Part shown: piece after piece, positions 30,243 through 39,950 of the stretch
How the letters are laid out: each line of letters begins with the position of its first letter
Position numbering within the stretch: position 1 is the stretch's first letter
DNA from: Clytia hemisphaerica
Taxonomy: Eukaryota; Cnidaria; Hydrozoa; Leptothecata; Clytiidae
Direction: 5' to 3'
Assembly: GCA_902728285.1 (NCBI GenBank)
Contig: CACVBU010000949.1
Coordinates: 497,459-561,458, forward strand
DNA length: 64,000 nt
The notes under the pieces: generated by a model
The model's input: the letters and a program-made list of their open reading frames with translations, nothing else
Told to the model about the DNA's origin: nothing
The model's database searches: none
Program-made: the position numbers and the translations under genes

Positions 30243-33200
30243 GGCCACTCAATCATCTAATGTGAACAGTTCAATTGAAAACCACCTGAAAAAGCAAAGT
30301 ATTCCCAGATTTACAAATGTTGTAATTCGTGAGTTACATCTTCCTAATTCGGTACGTTCTACCCCAGGGACATACAGTTGTGCGATTGATTCGTTCATTG
30401 ATCTTTTTTACCATAGTATATTTGGTCTCTTAGACAGAACTTACGTTAACAGTCCACTTTTGATCTCTCTTCTTGATGTGTGTGTGACAAATATACAGAA
30501 TTAAAAACTCTTCACAAAGATCGCATCTATAAAGAATCAGAACTTAAGTATCTAGTGTCTAATGAAGTTCGCAATCCAATTTGGAGCCACATTATTGATC
30601 ACTGTCCTAGTTTCAGAGCAAGAGATTGTCATGCCGAGTTTTCACAAATTTTTCAAGAATCTGTCTTTGATTTTAGAAATGACTTAGAGAGGATAATGTT
30701 TTGTAGCACTTATAACTTCAATCAAATTTGCATAAATTGTGGCCAACATTGTGTAGACTCGGTCTCAACATTTTTGCAATATTTTTCTTGGAATGAAACT
30801 ATAAATGATGCAGTGATCAATGAATGGCCAGACTTATTATTTTCATCGAATTTGTTAGTTCAAGAAATTGTGTGTCAAAATTGTCAAACCAAAATACCTG
30901 CAAGTAATTTAGACATTGTTCCATCGTCAGTTTTGTTTATTGAGTTTGCTGAAAATCTCATGAACTTGGTGAAAATCCATAGCTCTCTCAAAATCAGAAA
31001 CATTTCTTATAGTCTCAGGTCTTCAGTTCGTAATCATGGGGCCCACTTTACAATTGCTTCGTTTGATTCGAATAGGAATAAATGGTTTTATATTGATGAC
31101 CTCTTAGAGAGCATAGAAGTTTATCATTGTTTTGAGGATATTCAGTATCAATACCAGGAAGGATGGTTTTTTTGTTGTTATGTTCAGGAGGATGTAATTA
31201 ACAGTGTTGATGAAAATATAGATTTGGTAATAGAAAATACAGAAGTGCCTATTGCATATGAATCATCCGTCTCTTTTCAAAATAAGGTACATGATCATGA
31301 TTATTGTAAAGGGGTCAAGTGTATTTCCTCAGAAGTGGAATTTGATCACAACTATTGTCTCAAAAAAGACACTGAAAAAAAAGTTGAATTTAAGGGTAAG
31401 CAAAGACAGCAAACAAACAATAAAAATCAGATTCAAAAAGACTCTGTATCAAATGTTAAACTTCAGGGTTCTCAGACTTGCATAAAACATTCAATTGGAA
31501 AAATAAAAGAAAATTTAACAAACAAAAAAATTGAAAGTCAAAAGAAAGTTGAAAAGAAAATATCCATGAAATCGTCAGGTGCTGTAAGCTCTCATCTCGA
31601 ACAGACAGAACATCTTACTATTCTAGACTTCTACAATGAAATGTATAAAATGCAAATAAAGCAATGCGAAGTTTGTGCAGAGGCTTGGTTTAATGTTTCT
31701 AAACAAGAGTGCACTCGATGTAAACGAGATAAACAATGGCCTAAAAAATTCAGTCGTGAGAATAACATGATCCCGTCACCAGTACCTCATGAGCTGAAAG
31801 ATCTTTCGCAGGTTGAGGAAATGTTGATTGCTAGAGCATTACCTATTATGAATGTTTATTGTAAACCTAGAGGTAGACAGAGAGCATATAAAGGTCATGT
31901 TATTACATTTCCTTCAGATGTTCAGACAGTTGCAAATGTTTTGCCAAATTTGCCCTCTGATATACCAATAATTAAGATATCTAAAAAGGGATCTTGTGTT
32001 GACTCTAGAGATTTCAAGGTCAGGAAACAAAAAGTTGTAGATGCTCTTGAATGGCTTGTGAAGAATAACCCTGTTTATTCTGATGTTACTATTGATCAAA
32101 ATCGAATAGAGGATCTCCCTCTAAATGGACAACTTTATTCCTCTATTAGTCAAGAGTCCACTGAGGATAGCTCTTCTGAATCAGAAAGTGAGCATAGTGA
32201 AGATGAAATTACAACAGACCTTGGTCCTGAAAATGAAGAAGACATAAGGCCTGATGAAATGAGTTCATTTGTACCTTCTTCTTTGAACACACAAATGCAT
32301 AAAAACAAAATTTCTCATTTTATCAACAATATCCCTGAACTGGATATTATTGGTATTGAACCAATCAATGAATTCAATACTCCATTTTTAGCTACTATGG
32401 CTTTTCCAACTCTATTTCCTGATGGCAAAGGTGATCCAACTAACCTTGCCTTGGAAAGAACTATAGCGTCTAATGAACTTGAAAACTTTTCATTAAAGAT
32501 TCGTCATTTACTCAAATTCTGTGATGTCAATGATGACAATTACTTCTATCGTTTTGCTGCACATCCTAGATTTGCCTACTGGGCTTTCAACATATTGTAT
32601 CGTAGAAGAATTTTGAGCAGGGGAAATTTGTACATTAAAAGGAATCCAGGGGAAATGAATTTTACTTTGGATGAATTCAATGAAATGTTAAACTCTAACT
32701 GTGCTAATGAATTGATGAAAAAGGTATTTTATTACACCAAAGATGTAAGTGGATCACGTTCTTTTTGGAACAAAGTACGAAACAATCTGACAGCAACAGT
32801 TAAACAAGTTGGGGTATTTACAATTTTTTTCACATTTTCTATGGCAGAGTTTCACTGGCCAGATCTTTTGAGTAAATTTAAAGTAGATGTCAATGATGTG
32901 AATGGAATAAGAAAATTTATTACAGAGAATCCTCATGTAGTAGACTATTACTTCACTGAGCGTACAAACAAATTTGTCAAGCATTGGCTTTATAATTTGC
33001 TAAAAGCTACATGGCACTGGTACAGGTTTGAATATGCTTCTAGAGGTTCCATTCATTGTCATGGTGTTGCTAAACTAGAAGACGATCCAGGTTTGGTTGA
33101 ATTAACAAATATTGCTCTGAAAGGTTACCTTGCATCGCAAAAATTAAAATCTGAGAATGTTGCTTTTCAGGAAAAAGAGTTGAATGAAATTATTGCTGAA

Positions 33201-33422
33201 GGTAGCCAGGCTGAGAAACAAGTGTGTGATTATGTTGATAAGCTTCTTTGTACTTGCAATCCTATGGAGGGAGAAAACTGGGTCAAACCCCAGGTACATC
33301 CCTGTAAAGTGGATTATAGAAACTTAAATCCAGAGGAAATGAGTACAGATTATGCCAATCTTGTTAACTCTGTCGAAAAACATCTTTGTAGTTCGGCATA
33401 TTGTCTTCGGCAAAAAAAATGA
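30151..33422 (+). pseudogene. Helitron N-terminal protein: protease-like domain and HUH Rep N-terminal part (frameshifted)
   Basis: Two overlapping frames (30151-30504 and 30480-33422) meet at a TGTGTGTG run near 30477, which looks like a slippage frameshift. The first holds a Cys-box-like YSCAIDSFIDLFY. The second has two CxxC pairs near 30730 and 30875 and a His-box-like HFTIASFD...KWFYIDDL near 31045, together resembling a ubiquitin-specific-type peptidase. A K/Q-rich linker leads to CEVCAEAW...CTRCKRD, a region common in Helitrons, then the Helitron-like N domain (HPRFAYWAFNILYRRR) and the HUH nuclease motif IHCHG at 33051-33065. The frame ends in a TGA directly after an 8-A run at 33412-33419. 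HUH relaxases nick DNA to start rolling-circle transposition. The protease role is unknown. Confidence 0.8.
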
Positions 33423-34370
33423 TGACACAACATGTCGATTTCACTTTCCTTTTGAAGTAAACGAGAAAAACACATTTGGAATTTGAAAAGGTGAAATCTA
33501 GAGATGGTGTTGAAAGGTTCAGAGCAAAAGTTGTAACTTCAAGAAATGACCCAAGAGTCAACAGGCACCAACGTGTGTTTTATTACAAGGATGGAGAGCC
33601 AATGTTGATATCAGTGTGTAGTAGTTGATTACCACTCATGTGTTGAATATTTGACAAAGTATGCTTCTAAGCCAGAGAGAGAAGCTCAGTGATATTACAC
33701 AGGATGCGTTCACTCATGTGGCTTCAAAAGTAAACTCTGATAATTTTTCCCCAAGCTCTGCAATAAAGAAATTAATGATGAGATCGGTAGGTTTACGTGA
33801 TATGAGTGTTCAAGAGGTTTGCCATCAAATATTAGGATTGAAGTATTACAGTAGTTCTTATGAAGTTTATTGCATGTCCTTAGATGGTTCTCGACAGGGT
33901 TGAATTGGTTGATGGTGAAGTTAGTACAAAAAAAATCTCACTTGGATATTTATGCATTTAGAGAGGACTACTCTTCTGATCCAAGGATTTCTGAGATGAA
34001 TTTTATCCAATTTCATGCCAATTATGTTTTGGTCAATGAAGAGTTGCATAAAAGGAAAAAAAGAAGTTGTAATCCGAACATTTCCTTCTTACTCATCTTC
34101 TCCAAATAGTATTCACTATAGTAAGTACTGCAAGTATAGTTTACTAAAATATAAAGTATGGAGACATACTCCAAATTCAGCTTGGGGTGAAATAGATGCA
34201 ACTGATGAAGGTTTTATTATGTGTTGGGCTACATTTCTACGATCAGATGCTGCTGTTAGTGTTCCTAATCATTTAAGGGAATTAGAAACAATTGAAAATG
34301 CTATGATGAGTAGAGAGAAACAGGTACCGATTCTCAGGACTCTGATTCCGAAGATGATTCTGAAGTAATC
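33420..34370 (+). pseudogene. Helitron Rep C-terminal part with Y2-type motif, several frameshifts
   Basis: Past the stop, recognisable Rep sequence continues in changing frames: DTTCRFHFPFE just after 33420, then the catalytic-tyrosine block EYLTKYASKPE near 33638-33670, then frames at 33661-33903 and 34015-34368. Each change of frame lacks splice consensus, so they are taken as indels. The Y2 motif supplies the tyrosine or tyrosines that attach to cut DNA in Helitron replication. Confidence 0.7.
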
Positions 34371-34403
34371 AATGATGAGATAAGCAACTACAGAGAGGAA
34401 TGG

Positions 34404-35975
34404 ATGTTTCTAGCAGATCATTTCTCAAATCCCCAACAAGAAGATAATTCGAGTGGTAGTGAAAATAGAACATATTGGCTGGATCAGTGTTCCCAGTATA
34501 ATTCAATATCTAGATTAGAAATGCCTGCTTGGATAAATAGCAAAAAAGCTACCTTAAGAATAGAAGGTCAACTGAATGACGAGGACACTGAATTACAGAA
34601 TGTCTTAAAACTAAATGATCAACAGCGTAAAGCATTTGAGATGGTAAGGTGTCACATTAATAGTAACTCACAACTGTTGATGATAATTTTTGGAAAGGCA
34701 GGTTGTGGAAAAAGTTTTTTGATTCACAGACTTAGACATTTATTAGGAGATGCACTCATCATTTCATCATTATTTGGACTTGCAGCTTATAGTGTAGGAG
34801 GTAAAACTTTACATCACTTGTTGAGATTGCCTATCAAAGGCAAGTTTAACTCCGAACTTGAGGGCTCGTCATTGATACAACTTCAAGAAAGGCTAAAAGG
34901 TATTAGGTACATTATAATTGATGAATATTCTGTAATTAATCGAACAGACTTAGCTTGGGTGAATCGGAGATGCAAACAAGCCACTGGAAAGTTTGATGTG
35001 CCATTTGGAGGTATAAATATGATCTTGTCTGGAGACTTGGGACAACTTCCTCCTGTGAAAGGACATCCTATTTATTACAACAATCCTAGAAATGAACTTG
35101 AAGCTGAGGGATTTTTCGTTTATCAATTATTCAATACAGTTATTGAGCTTACTGTGAATCAGCGCTCAGATGGAAGCAGTTCTCTTCAAAAAAGATTTCG
35201 CAGCCTCTTGAGTAATGTTCGTGATGGTAATGTGAGCATAGATGATTGGAAATTGTTACTGACACGTTCTGGACCTAGTATTAAAACTAACTTTTCAAAT
35301 GCCTTGAAGTTGTCCTATGGAAATAAAGATGTTGCAGAAAACAATTTCAAGGCCCTTGAAAAACTGAACCAACCGATAGCTAGAATTTCTGCTTTACACA
35401 ATGACAAAAAAGCTGCAAAATGCTCTTTAGATGATATGGGTGGCTTGGCACCTACTCTCCTTTTATCAGTTGGAGCTAGAGTAATGTTAATGAGAAATTT
35501 GTGGACTGAATCTGGTCTCTGTAATGGAGCCATGGGTACTGTTTGCAGCATTGTTTTTAAGGATAATGAAACTCCACCATCTTTTCCAATAGCAGTGATT
35601 GTACAATTTGACCAATATTCAGGTCCAAGTTTTTCAGAATTACAACAGAATTTGGTACCCATACCACCTATTGCAAATACATCTGACAGCCTAGGTAGTA
35701 ATTATGAAAGAATTCAGTTTCCCTTGCGATTGGCATGGTCAATAACTATACACAAGTCGCAAGGCCTTACTCTAGAACAAATGTCAATTGATCTTGGAAA
35801 ATCTGAACGAGCATCTGGACAATCTTATGTTGCTCTCTCAAGAGCAAAGACTTTAGATAGTATTTATATTGAGCCAATGCCATATGAAAGATTGAAATCC
35901 TTAGCAAAAAGTAAAAGTTTGAAAAAGCGTTTGGATGAAGAAAGCAGATTACGTCAACTTGGTATGACAAAGTAA
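34404..35975 (+). CDS. Helitron PIF1-type helicase domain
   Basis: An open frame of 523 codons. Walker A is FGKAGCGKSF (about residues 96-105). Walker B is YIIIDEYSVI (about 171-180). GDLGQLPPVKG follows near 209. The C-terminal half has RVMLMRNLWTESGLCNG and LAWSITIHKSQGLTLEQ (about 450), then SYVALSRAKTLDSIYIEP. These are the standard PIF1/RecD2 superfamily 1B motifs, a 5'-3' DNA helicase that in Helitrons is fused after the Rep domain. The frame is intact here but joined upstream through broken frames, so the ATG at its head is probably internal rather than a real start. Confidence 0.9.
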   Translation: MFLADHFSNPQQEDNSSGSENRTYWLDQCSQYNSISRLEMPAWINSKKATLRIEGQLNDEDTELQNVLKLNDQQRKAFEMVRCHINSNSQLLMIIFGKAGCGKSFLIHRLRHLLGDALIISSLFGLAAYSVGGKTLHHLLRLPIKGKFNSELEGSSLIQLQERLKGIRYIIIDEYSVINRTDLAWVNRRCKQATGKFDVPFGGINMILSGDLGQLPPVKGHPIYYNNPRNELEAEGFFVYQLFNTVIELTVNQRSDGSSSLQKRFRSLLSNVRDGNVSIDDWKLLLTRSGPSIKTNFSNALKLSYGNKDVAENNFKALEKLNQPIARISALHNDKKAAKCSLDDMGGLAPTLLLSVGARVMLMRNLWTESGLCNGAMGTVCSIVFKDNETPPSFPIAVIVQFDQYSGPSFSELQQNLVPIPPIANTSDSLGSNYERIQFPLRLAWSITIHKSQGLTLEQMSIDLGKSERASGQSYVALSRAKTLDSIYIEPMPYERLKSLAKSKSLKKRLDEESRLRQLGMTK

Positions 35976-36162
35976 TCAAATTAAAGTTTTTATTTACCAG
36001 CCGTCTCCTCTAAATAGTTTGTATATAGATTTGCAGTTTTTGTGATTCTTTCATTGTTTTTAAAAAAAGTAAAGGGGAAATGTGGATATTTTCCTGAAAA
36101 TTTGTTTATTTATCATTTTAGTTTCTTTTAATAACAAAAATTATCCTGTATCTTTATTACAG

Positions 36163-37726
36163 TGGCAAAAGGTGACAGAAAGAGGAAGCAAACTGCTGCT
36201 GATGCTAAGATGGATGACTTTGATGCATTAGCTAGCACTCAAAGTAATAACACCACCAAAAGTTCAAGTTCTTCTCCCAACGCCAGTGAAAGTTTGAATA
36301 ACAATGAGACACCGGTGACTCCTAAAAAGCAGGCTGTTGAAGGGATGGTCAATACACCATCACGTTTGTTTGGGTCTCCATCACTCTTGCCGTCCCCAAG
36401 ATTTTCACCTTCCATTCCACCCAATGCCAGAGGTAAGAAAAAGTAAAATTCAAGAACATTTTTCTTTAATTTTTTCTCAAACATTTCAGAAATGCATTAT
36501 TTAATTCTTACCAGCTTTTACTAAAATAGTAAACCCATTAAATACAGTGGGACTGGTTTAAGTAAATGGTTTATGTATAAAGTCATTGCCTGGTCATGAA
36601 AAGTTTTGCGTTAATGTTATTTCTTGTGCTTATGTCAAGCCTTCTCTTTCAACACAGGGTATTGCAAATTGATTGTTACTATTCTTCTTTAGACATCCTT
36701 GGATTTGTTGGCGTAGTTGCAACGATCAGCCAAAATCAAGCTCGTACCAGAAATTTCTTCACGGTGCATCTCAAAACTGGCAAAACTGATTTTTGCAAAA
36801 TAATAATCAGCAACCATAAAGACATCAAATCAATAAGGCAAAAATTTCTTGACGCCTTTCATAACAAAACTGCCATCCGTGCCGGCAAATTAGTACCAGG
36901 GAAAGAGGTATATTTTTTTAACAGCTACTCTTCAATCTCGGACATTGATGACAATGAACTCAGCTTTGGTTTAAATGATGCTGATGCTGTTCATCTTTCT
37001 GATATCGATGAGAATGGAACGGTTCTTTCAGCGGTTGGAAAAATCAAATATTCAGGTCCCACTGAGATGAAAGAATATGATAAGTTCGGCAAAACCAAAA
37101 CAAGTCTTATGCGCCCTTGCCTTTTCTCTGATGGCGTGAAAACTGTCAGTTTGTCCCTGTGGGGAGACTTTGTTCATCTGGTTAGAGAAAACACACTCAT
37201 TCAATTGACTTCACTTTCCTCAAAAGTGATTAACGAGGAGATTTGTCTTGGTACCACTTACTCATCTTCAATTTGTTACCTGACAGCAGATTTGGACGTT
37301 GAATTCCCAGAACAGGTTCTCAGCGAAGTTGACTTGTCTACCAAGCTAATAACAACGCCTGTTATAGCTAGCGTTAAAGTGGACAACTATTGGTCATGTA
37401 AATCATGCCAAAAAAGGTTAGCACCATCCACACAAGGTATGACTTCCCGTTCTTCATGCAGTAAGGATTTCAAGATTAGTTACCTTAAATTGCATCGAAA
37501 TCTATTTAAAGTTGTCGTATTCGTTGAATTTGATGCTCCGGAAATGACAGTGAAATTATCAAACAACATCCTTATCGATATGTTCGGTTCAGAAACTCTG
37601 AATAATATCGACACAGAAGATGGTATGAACGACCTCAAGCTCAAGTTGCTTAATTCTGATTTCAGTTATGAAGTTGATGTTAAAAAGAAAATAGTTATGG
37701 AAATTGTGAAAGCTGAAGAAAGTTAA
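36163..37726 (+). CDS. RPA-like OB-fold single-strand DNA-binding protein (Helitron-associated)
   Basis: Two exons fit: 36163-36432 and 36693-37726, with donor AGAG|GTAAGA and acceptor TTCTTCTTTAG, in phase. The first exon follows an acceptor (TCTTTATTACAG) and starts TGGCAAAAGG, so an upstream exon ending in A would form a split ATG; counting that base gives 434 residues. The N-terminal 90 residues are Ser/Asn/Pro-rich with a basic head. Exon 2 holds OB-fold-like strands (DILGFVGVVATISQ, ARTRNFFTVHLKTG) and a second domain (VSLSLWGDFVHLV), typical of RPA70-like proteins carried by some Helitrons. A CxxC plus a lone later Cys near residue 330 may be a weak zinc site. It lies 190 bp after the helicase on the same strand. 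A host gene is possible but less likely. Confidence 0.65.
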
Positions 37727-39944
37727 GACTTCTTTTTTTCGCACAAACTTTTGAGAGGTTAAATCTCTTAAAAGAATCCTTAGACCATGATTTTATTATG
37801 CTTCTATTAAAAAACGTAGTAAAGACATATTTTCATCATTAAAGATTTATCAATGTACATTTTATCTTATAGTGTAGGTGGGTTGTCAGATTTCAATCTT
37901 CGTTTGAGTATAATGGGTAGAGCTAAGTTTTCATTGACATTGATTCTATGGGACCTATGACTCTTTGAGCCTCAAACTGTTCTTATTTGGTTCTTATTCT
38001 TTGGGGTATTTTGGGTCCTTTTTGCCTTATTTTTATTTTTTACCTCATCTTACCTCGTTTGGACCCTTATTTGATAAAAAATTAGACATCCCAGCCTTCA
38101 ACTTGTTCTTATTTTTTGGGCATTTTAAGCCTCATTGTTTTTATAAAAAAGAGTATTAGCTTTTTTATTTTCCCATTTTGTTAATAATAAAAGAGGCGTA
38201 GAAAACAGATTTTTACCAAAAAAGATTTTTTTGTTAAGATTATTTAAAAAAGAGACGTAGAAACAGATTTTTATGAAAAAAGATTTATCATTTTTCCCAT
38301 TTTGTTAAGATTATTTAAAAAAGAGACGTAGAAACAGATTTTTATCAAAAAAAGGTTTATCATTTTTACCACTTGTTAATAATTTTAGAAAAGGTTTGTA
38401 GTTTTTATTTAGTTTAGTTTTTTATAAGCAGGTCATTTATGATATAACATTTGTATCAAAATGATTCCTTTTTTTTACAATAAATGGATTTGCTTTAGCC
38501 ATTTAGAAGTTTTATTGTTTACGTATTTTAGCAATATTCCATACATGTACACATTTATCACCATTATACCCTTGCAAAGATTTATCAAAAGTTATTTACC
38601 TTTTAGTCTATCTTCATCGTTATTCGCAATTTTCCTTAAATTTCTTCCCAAATTCATTTAGTTGCTTGAAACTGCCCTTTTGTATCTCTAAAGTAAGCAA
38701 CGTCAAACTTTTGTTTTGGTTTTCATATAGACTATAGACAGAACTTAAAACACACATGTCACGGGAAAAATGAAAATTGAAAACTGGTCCAAAAGCCTAA
38801 AATTTGTACTAAATTTCCTAATTTCTAGTCTATTTTCGTCCTAATTTGTCCTATTTTACTAACTAAATGGCAAAAAAATTGGCTTGGAGGCCTGAACGGT
38901 TTCCCTAGCCTGTAGGCCACTTGGAGCTTTTTGATAGACTGGATGACGCTGGTAGCCAATTTTTTTGTTAATTTTACTTTGCCAGCATAAGTTTTTTGTG
39001 CCTACTCAGCTTTTTTAAGATAAATCGATAAACTTTAAGGATTTTTTAAGAATGTTGTTCAGCTTCAAATTTTGTCTGAAATATGGTTCTGTTGAGAAAG
39101 TTTCAAATTCTTGTTTTCCATTTTGGTTTTTATGTTTGAAGAAATTTAATCCCTGCAAAACTTAATCTACAAATGGTATTGCAGGAAAAATCTTATTTTT
39201 GAAATGAATTTTATGGCAAATTTAGTTAAATTCACTTTTTTTTTTTTTCAAGTCTTAGAAACAAAAGAATTTTTTAGGGCTCAAATTCGTGACATTTTCA
39301 GATCGCGAATCACTTCGATTTATATAATTCTTATAAAAAAACTGTACTTTGTATATCATTAAAAATTATATTTTGATTAAAAAAAAACTTGGAAAAACGT
39401 CTGGTTTCAAAACTAACTGTAGTCAAACCAAACTTTCTATAAGATTTAAGGATTTTTCTATGTACTGTTCATATTAAACGGTAAATGGTGTACAAATTCA
39501 TAAATTTCATAAGATTTGACCGCGGTCGCCTCAGTGTGTTACACTGTGACCTAGTAAAAGATCTACCTCAAATCTCAAAATTTTGACTCTGCGTAACTTT
39601 GGCTACCATCTTTGCCTTTAAATATTTGATACTATGGAGGTATAAAAGTAAGCGAATTTGATCGAATTAAAAGTCGTTTTTATCTCTGTAGTGTTATATT
39701 TCTCATATACAAATCGTTAGCTTTGAACATGTAAACAAACAAGATGGCAGATTTTTTTCGTGGACTCGAACTTCAGTCGAACTTCATTCAGAGGTAAATT
39801 CTTTTGGATAATATATATAGTTAACAGATGGATTTTTTTTTATAGTTTTAATTATTCTACCGAGTTTCTTTTTTTCAATCTGTGCTGTCGGTTTCTAAAG
39901 CCCACCCACCAGCTGACTGATCTTTATTCTCTGCATGATTCCAT
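37727..39944. other. Intergenic region downstream of the Helitron
   Basis: No gene is seen. The Helitron 3' end should lie here, but no hairpin plus CTRR could be assigned with confidence. An AT-rich tandem array lies at 38170-38392. AAAAAAATTGGCT near 38872 is mirrored by AGCCAATTTTTTT near 38953. The phrase AGCTTTTTGAT with flanks also occurs near 11812, marking a dispersed repeat. Confidence 0.4.
38170..38392. repeat. AT-rich tandem repeat, unit about 71 bp
   Basis: AGACGTAGAAACAGATTTTT occurs at about 38253 and 38324, with a shortened, diverged copy (AGGCGTAG) at 38194, each followed by an A-rich stretch and TTGTTAA. About 2.7 units. Confidence 0.7.
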
Positions 39945-39950
39945 TCTACA

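Larger units (their letters stand above)
30100..37740 (+). mobile_element. Helitron rolling-circle transposon (degenerate), with protease-like, Rep, helicase and RPA-like regions
   Basis: All coding parts lie on the plus strand in the expected order: papain-fold protease-like segment, HUH Rep, Y2 motif, PIF1 helicase, then an RPA-like OB-fold gene. Limits are approximate: I could not identify the 5' TC end or the 3' hairpin and CTRR end. The open frames are AT-rich compared with the LINE and BEL ORFs. Several frame breaks make it non-autonomous as assembled. Confidence 0.8.

Noticed and set aside
36433..36692. Reading the RPA-like region from 36596 as a secreted protein with a signal peptide
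   Set aside because: The hydrophobic start lies in the proposed intron; the splice pair at 36432/36693 joins the two coding parts in phase.
37727..39000. Helitron 3' terminus at a CTAG near 38826
   Set aside because: No stable hairpin precedes it at the expected distance, so I did not place the end.
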